A stretch of 19,854 nucleotides of DNA from CADEFX01 sp050260355 (GTDB taxonomy: Bacteria; Pseudomonadota; Alphaproteobacteria; Rhizobiales; Hyphomicrobiaceae), in the NCBI GenBank assembly GCA_050260355.1, contig JBLNBZ010000020.1, forward strand, positions 1 through 19,854. Reading direction: 5' to 3'. Under the pieces are notes generated by a model. The model saw only the letters and a program-made list of their open reading frames with translations. It ran no database searches and was not told the DNA's origin. Every line of letters begins with the position of its first letter. Within the stretch, counting starts at the first letter, position 1. The position numbers and the translations under genes were made by a program. Positions 14,183 through 19,854 of this stretch are shown here, one piece after another.

Positions 14183-15082
14183 TTGAGGTTCTTCTTTCCC
14201 GATGTCGAGCACCTACCGCTGCCCGAGGGGCATCGCTTCCCGGCCGGCAAGTACGCTCTCCTGAAGGCTGCCGTCGAGCGCGAGGAGATCGTGCCGCGCG
14301 GCTGGCTTGCAACGTCGCCATCAGCCGAAAGCGATGACCTGCTGCGCGCGCACGGGGCGACTTACGTCGCGGCGATGGTCGAGGGCAGCGTCGGCAAGGA
14401 CATCATGCGGCGCATCGGTCTGCCATGGAGCGAGACGCTGGTGCGCCGCTCGCGCGCCACGGTCGGCGGCGCCATCGCCGCGGCGCGCAGTGCGCTGGCC
14501 ACCGGCCTTTCGGGTCAGCTTGCCGGCGGCACGCATCACGCGCATCGGGATTTCGGCTCGGGCTTTTGCGTGTTCAACGATCTGGCTGTGGCCGCGCTGA
14601 CGCTGATCGAGGAGGGCAGGGCAGAGCGCATCGCGGTGCTCGACCTCGACGTGCACCAGGGCGACGGCAACGCGGCGATCCTGGCGGGCCGCCCCGACGT
14701 GCTGGTCGTCAGCCTGCATGGCGCCAAGAACTTTCCGTTTCGCAAGGTGCCGTCCGATCTGGACGTGGAGCTCCCGGACGGGACGGAGGATGACGCATAT
14801 CACCACGCCCTGCTCGATGTGCTGCCGGCTGTGGCCGAGTTCAGGCCTGATCTGCTGCTGTATCTGTCAGGCGCCGACCCGCTGAAGCAGGACCGGCTGG
14901 GGCGCCTGTCGCTGTCGTTCGATGGCCTCGCCGAGCGCGATCGCATCGTGTTCGAGTTCTGCCGCCGGCGCGGTTTGCCCGTATCGATCGCGATCGGCGG
15001 CGGCTATGCCGATCCGATCATCGACAGCGTGACCGTGTACGCCAACACATTCCGTATGGCGCGCGAGGTGTTCGGCTATTGA
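14183..15082 (+). CDS. Histone deacetylase-fold amidohydrolase
   Basis: A 299-residue zinc amidohydrolase of the arginase/deacetylase fold, which removes acetyl or other acyl groups from amines such as acetyl-lysine or acetylpolyamines. The active site is complete: the His118-His119 pair in GGTHHAHRDFGSGFCVFND, zinc ligands Asp156 and His158 in DLDVHQGDGNA, the third ligand Asp232 in SGADPL, and the transition-state tyrosine, Tyr275, in IGGGY. Length is that of bacterial single-domain members. The start is a TTG at 14183 (reading RFFFPDVEHLPLPEGH from residue 2), with GGGAG nine bases upstream; no ATG lies before the conserved N-terminus. It is convergent with the peptide-transporter operon (34 bases between stops). 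Which acylated substrate it uses cannot be told. Confidence 0.9.
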   Translation: MRFFFPDVEHLPLPEGHRFPAGKYALLKAAVEREEIVPRGWLATSPSAESDDLLRAHGATYVAAMVEGSVGKDIMRRIGLPWSETLVRRSRATVGGAIAAARSALATGLSGQLAGGTHHAHRDFGSGFCVFNDLAVAALTLIEEGRAERIAVLDLDVHQGDGNAAILAGRPDVLVVSLHGAKNFPFRKVPSDLDVELPDGTEDDAYHHALLDVLPAVAEFRPDLLLYLSGADPLKQDRLGRLSLSFDGLAERDRIVFEFCRRRGLPVSIAIGGGYADPIIDSVTVYANTFRMAREVFGY

Positions 15083-15116
15083 GCCGGCGCGCGGGCCGCC
15101 GCAGTCCGCACCAGGC

Positions 15117-16115
15117 TCAAATCCGGCCAGCCTCGGCGGCATGGCAGGCCACTTCGCGCTCGCCGTGCGGAATGAGCTTGGGAACGTCCACCGGGCAAGG
15201 GCCGAAGGCGAGCGGGCAGCGCGGGTGGAACGTGCAGCCGGCGGGCGGGCTGATCGGATTGGGGATCTCGCCTTCGACCATCTTGCGCGGGCGGCCGGTC
15301 ATGGCTAGGTCCGGCACGGCATCGAGCAGCATGCGCGTGTAGGGATGCTGCGGCGAGCGGAAGAGCTCCTCGGTGGGCGCAATCTCTACGATGCGCCCCA
15401 GATACATGACGCCGATGCGCACGGCCATGTGGCGGACCACGGCGAGGTTATGGCTGATGAACAGGTAGGTGAGGCCGAAGCGGTCCTGCAAATCGCGCAT
15501 CAGGTTCAGGATCTGCGCCTGCACCGACACATCGAGGGCCGACGTCGGCTCGTCGCACACCAGGAATTCGGGATTTGACGAGAGGGCGCGCGCGATGCAG
15601 ATGCGCTGGCGCTGACCGCCTGAGAACTCGTGGGGATACTTGCGGCCGTCGGCGGGGTCGAGCCCGACCAGGGTCAGCAGCTCGCCGACCCGATGCTCGA
15701 TCTCGGCCGTATCCTTGGCGAGACCGAACGCGATGATGGGGTCGGCGATGATGCGGTCGACGCGCCAGCGCGGATTGAGGCTGGCATAGGGGTCCTGGAA
15801 AATCATCTGGATGCGCCGCCGCAACTTGTGGCGCTCGCCCGCGCTCGCCGTCGCCCACATGTCGACGCCATCGATTTTCACGTTGCCGCCGGTCGGGGAA
15901 AGCAGACCTACGATCATTTTGGCGACGGTCGATTTTCCGGAGCCCGATTCGCCGACAAGGGCGAAGGTCTCGCGCTTGGTGATGCCGAACGAGACGTTGG
16001 TCACCGCCTTGAGGAGCTTCCTCTTTTCCCTCTCGATGATTCGGTTGAGCCACGGCTTCGACACATCGAAGACCCGGGACAGGTCGCGGACCTCGACCAG
16101 AGTGCTACCGCTCAT
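15117..16115 (-). CDS. Dipeptide/oligopeptide ABC transporter ATP-binding protein (DppF/OppF-like)
   Basis: A 332-residue ATPase that powers import. Walker A GESGSGKST at 55-63, Q-loop FQDPYASLNP near 106-115, signature SGGQRQR at 165-171, and Walker B LVCDEP at 185-190. The C-terminus carries the oligopeptide-transporter extension with a conserved cysteine cluster (PPAGCTFHPRCPLAFGPCP), which marks the peptide/nickel family. An insertion before the Walker A motif (KPWLNRIIEREKRK, about 20-33) is common in OppF/DppF. The start ATG overlaps the stop of the preceding ATPase gene by four bases (ATGA), so the two are translationally coupled. It is the last gene of the operon. Confidence 0.95.
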   Translation of the reverse strand: MSGSTLVEVRDLSRVFDVSKPWLNRIIEREKRKLLKAVTNVSFGITKRETFALVGESGSGKSTVAKMIVGLLSPTGGNVKIDGVDMWATASAGERHKLRRRIQMIFQDPYASLNPRWRVDRIIADPIIAFGLAKDTAEIEHRVGELLTLVGLDPADGRKYPHEFSGGQRQRICIARALSSNPEFLVCDEPTSALDVSVQAQILNLMRDLQDRFGLTYLFISHNLAVVRHMAVRIGVMYLGRIVEIAPTEELFRSPQHPYTRMLLDAVPDLAMTGRPRKMVEGEIPNPISPPAGCTFHPRCPLAFGPCPVDVPKLIPHGEREVACHAAEAGRI

Positions 16116-17098
16116 CGGACCGACTCCGCCGGCGCCTTCGCCACGAGCCAGCAGGCGGCCTGCGACCGCTCGACCGCCATCAGCGCGGGTCGCTCCAGTC
16201 GGCAGCGGTCGAAGGCAAATGAGCAGCGCGGATTGAACGCGCAGCCCGGCGGAATGGCGTTGAGGCGCGGCATCGTGCCGGGAATCTGCGTCAGGCGCCC
16301 CGATGTTCCGGCGATCAAGGGGATGGAGCCCATGAGCCCCTTGGTATACGGGTGATGCGGGTTCTTCACCACGTCGCGCACCGGACCGATCTCCGCGATA
16401 CGGCCCGCATACATCACAGCGACGCGGTCGGCGGTCTCCGCGATCACGCCCATGTCGTGGGTGATCAGCATGACAGCGGTGCCGCGCTCGCGGCAGAGCC
16501 GCTTCAAGAGCTGGATGATCTGCGCCTGGATCGAGACATCGAGCGCGGTCGTGGGCTCGTCAGCGATGATCAGCTCGGGCTCGGCACAAAGCGCGAGCGC
16601 CAGCACGACGCGCTGGCGCATGCCGCCCGAGAACTCGTGCGGATAGCTGTCGATGCGCCGCTCCGCCCCCTGGATGCCGACCTCCTTGAGCAGAGCAATG
16701 GCTCGCTGGCGCGCGGCGGTCTCCGACAGCGGCAGATGCGTGCGCATGGTTTCGATCAATTGCTCTCCGATGCGGAAGAGCGGGTTGAGGCTCGTCAGCG
16801 GGTCCTGGAAGACCATGGCGATGCGCTTGCCTCGAATAGGCCGCATGGCATCCGGAGGCAGATTGTCGATGCGCTCGCCCTTGAGGCGAATGACGCCGCC
16901 GGCGATGCGTCCCGGCGGCTCCAGCAGGCCGATGATGGCTGCTCCGGTCAGCGACTTGCCGGCGCCGGACTCGCCGACCACGCCCAGCACCTCCCCTTCA
17001 GCAATGTCGAACGAAATGTCGTCGACAGCCACGAGCACGCCCTGGCGCGTGGGAAACTCGACGCGCAGGTTGGCCACGGAAAGCACGCTTGCCGGCAT
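16112..17098 (-). CDS. Dipeptide/oligopeptide ABC transporter ATP-binding protein (DppD/OppD-like)
   Basis: A 328-residue ATPase, the partner of the next gene in a heterodimeric motor. Walker A GESGAGKS at 42-49, Q-loop FQDPLTSLNP near 97-106, signature SGGMRQR at 157-163, Walker B LIIADEP at 176-182. The C-terminal peptide-family extension carries a conserved cysteine region (PPGCAFNPRCSFAFDRC). The start is ATG at 17098 with AAGG upstream. It lies 57 bases after the second permease gene and overlaps the following ATPase gene by four bases. Confidence 0.95.
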   Translation of the reverse strand: MPASVLSVANLRVEFPTRQGVLVAVDDISFDIAEGEVLGVVGESGAGKSLTGAAIIGLLEPPGRIAGGVIRLKGERIDNLPPDAMRPIRGKRIAMVFQDPLTSLNPLFRIGEQLIETMRTHLPLSETAARQRAIALLKEVGIQGAERRIDSYPHEFSGGMRQRVVLALALCAEPELIIADEPTTALDVSIQAQIIQLLKRLCRERGTAVMLITHDMGVIAETADRVAVMYAGRIAEIGPVRDVVKNPHHPYTKGLMGSIPLIAGTSGRLTQIPGTMPRLNAIPPGCAFNPRCSFAFDRCRLERPALMAVERSQAACWLVAKAPAESVR

Positions 17099-17155
17099 CA
17101 GGCTGGTCTACCTTTCGGGTGCATGGTTCTCCATGGGCGTCCGGCTTTGCTCAGA

Positions 17156-18121
17156 TTATCTGAGCTTCGGATTGAGGGCATCGCGCAGCCAGTCGCCGAG
17201 CAGGTTCACCGCGAGCACGAGCGCTGCGAGCGTGACGCCCGGAAAAGCGACCATCCACCAGGAGCCCGAGAACAGATACTTGTTGCCGATCTGGATCATG
17301 GTGCCGAGCGACGGCTCGTTCGGCGGCAGGCCGACGCCGAGGAACGACAGCGTCGCCTCGGTGATGATGGCGAGCGCCAGATTGATGGTGCCGATGACCA
17401 GAACGGGTGACATCACGTTCGGCAGCACGTGCTTGAACATGATGGCCCAGCGGCCCATGCCGATCAGTCGCGCGGCCTGCACATACTCCTTGTTCTTTTC
17501 GACCAACGTCATGCTGCGCACCGTGCGTGCATAGGGCACCCAGAACGAGAGCCCGATCGAGGCCACCAGGATCCAGAATTGCCCGCCCCCGTCGATGCGC
17601 CCTTTGAGCAGCGTTTGCGCCACGCCGTTGACCAGCAACGCAACGAGGATGGCGGGAAACGTCAGCATGACGTCGGCGATACGCATGATGATCGAGTCGA
17701 GGTGCCCGCCGACGTACCCCGCCGCCAGCCCGAGCGAGACGCCGATCGTGATGGCGAGGAACACGGACAGAAGGCTGATCGCGATCGAGCTGCGCATGCC
17801 GTAAAGGATGGTCGAGAGGATGTCGCGGCCCTGGTCGTCGGTTCCGAAGAGAAAGCGCGGGTCGCCGCCGGCAATCCACGCAGGGGGCGTGTTCGAATCG
17901 AGCAGGCTCAGCGTTTTGAGGTCGTACGGGTCGTGCGGGGCAATGAGCGGGGCCAGCGCGGAAGCCGCAAGCAGCAGCACGGTGAGAAGCGCTGCCAGCA
18001 TGACCAGCTTGGAACGCCGGAAGCTGTAGAGCAGGTCGCTGTCCCAGAACCGCTGCAGCGCGCTGCGCTGGGGCGCCGGCGTCGCGACAGTGGCGGAGGT
18101 GGTCGGCGTCGTATCGTTCAT
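17156..18121 (-). CDS. Peptide/nickel-type ABC transporter permease (DppC/OppC-like)
   Basis: A 321-residue inner-membrane permease. The N-terminus shows an OppC_N-type arrangement: a cytoplasmic tail of about 37 residues, a membrane span at about 38-60, and the periplasmic FGTDDQGRD at 92-100. Five more spans follow. The ATPase-contacting EAA loop is at about 212-235 (EYVQAARLIGMGRWAIMFK). The start ATG at 18121 is 16 bases after the stop of the first permease gene. It forms the channel together with that protein. Confidence 0.95.
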   Translation of the reverse strand: MNDTTPTTSATVATPAPQRSALQRFWDSDLLYSFRRSKLVMLAALLTVLLLAASALAPLIAPHDPYDLKTLSLLDSNTPPAWIAGGDPRFLFGTDDQGRDILSTILYGMRSSIAISLLSVFLAITIGVSLGLAAGYVGGHLDSIIMRIADVMLTFPAILVALLVNGVAQTLLKGRIDGGGQFWILVASIGLSFWVPYARTVRSMTLVEKNKEYVQAARLIGMGRWAIMFKHVLPNVMSPVLVIGTINLALAIITEATLSFLGVGLPPNEPSLGTMIQIGNKYLFSGSWWMVAFPGVTLAALVLAVNLLGDWLRDALNPKLR

Positions 18122-18137
18122 GCCACTCCTGCGCTCA

Positions 18138-19115
18138 TCATGCCTCGCGACCGAGGATGCGGATGCGGGGATCGACCCACACGTAGAGGAGATCGACGAT
18201 GAAGTTGATCAGCACGAACAGGAAGGCCACCAGCATCAGATATGCCGACATCACGGGAATATCGGCGTTCTGCACCGACTGAATGAACAGCAGCCCCATC
18301 CCCGGCCACTGGAATACCGTCTCCGTGATGATGGCGAAGGCGATGATGGCGCCGAGCTGGAGGCCAATGATGGTGATGACCGGGATCAGAGTGTTCTTGA
18401 GGGCATGCCGGAAGTTGACGGCGCGGTCGGAGAGCCCGCGTGCACGCGCGAACTTGATGTAATCGGTGCGCAGCACCTCGAGCATCTGCGAGCGCACGAG
18501 ACGTGTGACCAGCGTCATCTGGAAAAGGCCCAGGGTGATGGACGGAAGGATCAAAGCCTTCAGGCCGGAGGCCGTGAGCAGTCCGGTGCGCCAGCTGCCG
18601 ATGCGAACCACCTCGCCACGCCCGAACGAAGGCAGCACGCCGAGCTTCACCGCAAACACGTAGATGAGCAGGATGCCGATGAGGAATGTGGGCAGCGACA
18701 CGCCTACGAGCGAGACGGTCAAGAACACTTTGGACAGCCAGGAGTCGCGATGGATGCCTGTGTAAACCCCCATCGGGATGCCGAGCAGAACGGCGAACAC
18801 CGCCGCGCTGAGAGCGAGCTCCAAGGTCGCCGGAAACCTGTCGGCGATCATCGCCGTGACCGGCTGCTTGACCTGATATGAGATACCGAAGTCGAACTGG
18901 GCGGCATTCCAGATGAAGCGCCCGAACTGAACGGCGATCGGGTCGTCCAGGCCCAGCTCCTGCCTGAGCTTTATGCGGTCCTCGAGGCTGGTATCCTGGC
19001 CGACCATCTGGTTGACCGGATCACCCACGAAGCGGAACAGAACGAACGCCAATAGCGCCACCGTCACCATGACGAGAATGGCTTCCAGAAGGCGTCGGAT
19101 CGCAAAGGCGAGCAT
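18138..19115 (-). CDS. Peptide/nickel-type ABC transporter permease (DppB/OppB-like)
   Basis: A 325-residue inner-membrane permease. The first span is at about 9-29, then a periplasmic part with FDFGISY at 74-80, and five more spans. The EAA loop is at about 214-237 (VLRTDYIKFARARGLSDRAV), and TETVFQWPGMG at 264-274 is typical of DppB/OppB. It lies 90 bases downstream of the substrate-binding protein gene, the largest gap of the operon, and this gap holds a set of alternating short inverted repeats. The start ATG at 19115 follows a purine-rich stretch. Confidence 0.95.
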   Translation of the reverse strand: MLAFAIRRLLEAILVMVTVALLAFVLFRFVGDPVNQMVGQDTSLEDRIKLRQELGLDDPIAVQFGRFIWNAAQFDFGISYQVKQPVTAMIADRFPATLELALSAAVFAVLLGIPMGVYTGIHRDSWLSKVFLTVSLVGVSLPTFLIGILLIYVFAVKLGVLPSFGRGEVVRIGSWRTGLLTASGLKALILPSITLGLFQMTLVTRLVRSQMLEVLRTDYIKFARARGLSDRAVNFRHALKNTLIPVITIIGLQLGAIIAFAIITETVFQWPGMGLLFIQSVQNADIPVMSAYLMLVAFLFVLINFIVDLLYVWVDPRIRILGREA

Positions 19116-19205
19116 GAGTCAGCCTATCAACCTCGCCCCCTTCTGCTCAAGCATTGAACAGGGCAGCGTGTGTGCCTGCCGCGTTGGCAGCTGCCGATTA
19201 TGCCG

Positions 19206-19853
19206 TCAATCCTTTCGCACCCAGTAAAGAAAGATCCGGTTGTCGGCCCGCTGGGCAATCGAGATATTGCGCCGGACGCCCCAGGCCAGCGCCTGCTGGT
19301 GCAACGGGACCAGGCCCACCTCGTCGTGTGCGATGCGAAAGGCTTCGGCGATCAGGTCGTCGCGCTTGGCCACATTGGTTTCGACCAGGATCTTGCCGGC
19401 CAGCTCGTCGATCCGGGGATTGCAGTAGCCGCCGAAGTTGAATTGTGCGCCTTTTCCGTTCGAGTCGCGGCAGCCGATGACGTTGTGAAGGATGTTCCAG
19501 GCGTCGAGGGAGCTCGCGGCCCAGCCAAGCAGATTGAAGGAGGAGTCGTATTTCCGCGTCGGGCCGGCCTTCTCGAAATAACGAGCCTTGGGCATCGAGT
19601 TGAGCCTAATGCGCACATTGATGCGGGCAAGCATCTGCGCGACCGCCCGACAGATCGCCTCGTCGTTGACGTAGCGGTCGTTGGGACAGTCGAGGGTGAC
19701 CTCGAAGCCGTTGGGATAGCCGGCCTCGGCCATAAGCTTCTTGGCCGCCTCGGGATCGTAGGGATGGCGCTTGAACTCGGCCGAGCGGGAGTAGAGCAGG
19801 GGCGAGATCAGCAGGGCGGAGGGCACCGCCATGCCGCGCATCACCTTGGACTT
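19206..19853 (-). CDS. Peptide ABC transporter substrate-binding protein, C-terminal part
   Basis: The frame is open to the right edge, so the N-terminus and signal peptide lie outside the window; 215 residues are visible. They belong to the C-terminal lobe of a family-5 solute-binding protein: the YDPEAAKKLMAEAGYP segment near the start is the usual lysine-rich helix of the family, followed by a GFEVTLDCPN strand and, at the end, LVPLHQQALAWGVRRNI. It is a periplasmic protein that delivers peptides, nickel chelates, opines or other small organic solutes to the two permeases encoded downstream. Ligand identity cannot be inferred from this part. It is the first visible gene of the minus-strand operon. 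Confidence 0.93.
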   Translation of the reverse strand, partial: KSKVMRGMAVPSALLISPLLYSRSAEFKRHPYDPEAAKKLMAEAGYPNGFEVTLDCPNDRYVNDEAICRAVAQMLARINVRIRLNSMPKARYFEKAGPTRKYDSSFNLLGWAASSLDAWNILHNVIGCRDSNGKGAQFNFGGYCNPRIDELAGKILVETNVAKRDDLIAEAFRIAHDEVGLVPLHQQALAWGVRRNISIAQRADNRIFLYWVRKD

Positions 19854-19854
19854 G

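Noticed and set aside
1..19854. Mobile-element, phage, defence-system or CRISPR signatures.
   Set aside because: I looked for transposase or integrase motifs, regular direct repeats with spacers, toxin-antitoxin pairs and tRNA-like ends and saw none; composition appears even across the window.

Overview
This is a GC-rich chromosomal window from a proteobacterium, most likely an alphaproteobacterium of the Hyphomicrobiales (Rhizobiales). The main clue is a DUF992 secreted protein at 13502-13987, a family typical of that order. The transport-plus-catabolism gene mix and the frequent TTG/GTG starts fit too. Species cannot be read from the window. Coding density is very high: every gap between genes is under about 200 bases. 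I see no rRNA, tRNA, CRISPR array, insertion sequence, integrase or phage gene.

Left part (1-8657), uptake and acyl-CoA metabolism. The end of a fused ABC permease resembling the putative 2-aminoethylphosphonate (PhnU2-type) permeases enters from the left edge. It converges at a strong GC-rich hairpin on a minus-strand pair: a single-chain NDP-forming acyl-CoA synthetase followed by an SDR-family protein without the catalytic tyrosine. A small secreted protein is divergent from that pair. Next come a 3-hydroxyacyl-CoA dehydrogenase with duplicated C-terminal domains (minus), a divergent nitroreductase-family flavoprotein (plus), and a GT39/ArnT-like membrane glycosyltransferase (minus).

Middle part (8809-12696), a compact amine/acid catabolic locus. 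A PLP enzyme of class-III aminotransferase fold begins at a TTG codon 11 bases after a D-2-hydroxyacid dehydrogenase (both minus). Divergent from them is an adenylosuccinate-lyase/aspartase superfamily lyase. The PLP enzyme looks like the (R)-1-hydroxy-2-aminoethylphosphonate ammonia-lyase (PbfA) group. Together with the PhnU2-like permease this suggests a phosphonate link, but no phosphonatase gene is visible, so the substrate is open.

Right part (12782-19854), a membrane zinc metallopeptidase, the DUF992 protein, a histone-deacetylase-fold amidohydrolase, and a five-gene minus-strand peptide/nickel-type ABC importer operon. The operon order is substrate-binding protein (cut by the right edge), two permeases, two ATPases.

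Most of the window looks like ordinary accessory metabolism. The points most worth following are the PLP-lyase/dehydrogenase/fumarase-type-lyase trio, the tyrosine-less SDR coupled to an acyl-CoA synthetase, and several intergenic inverted repeats.
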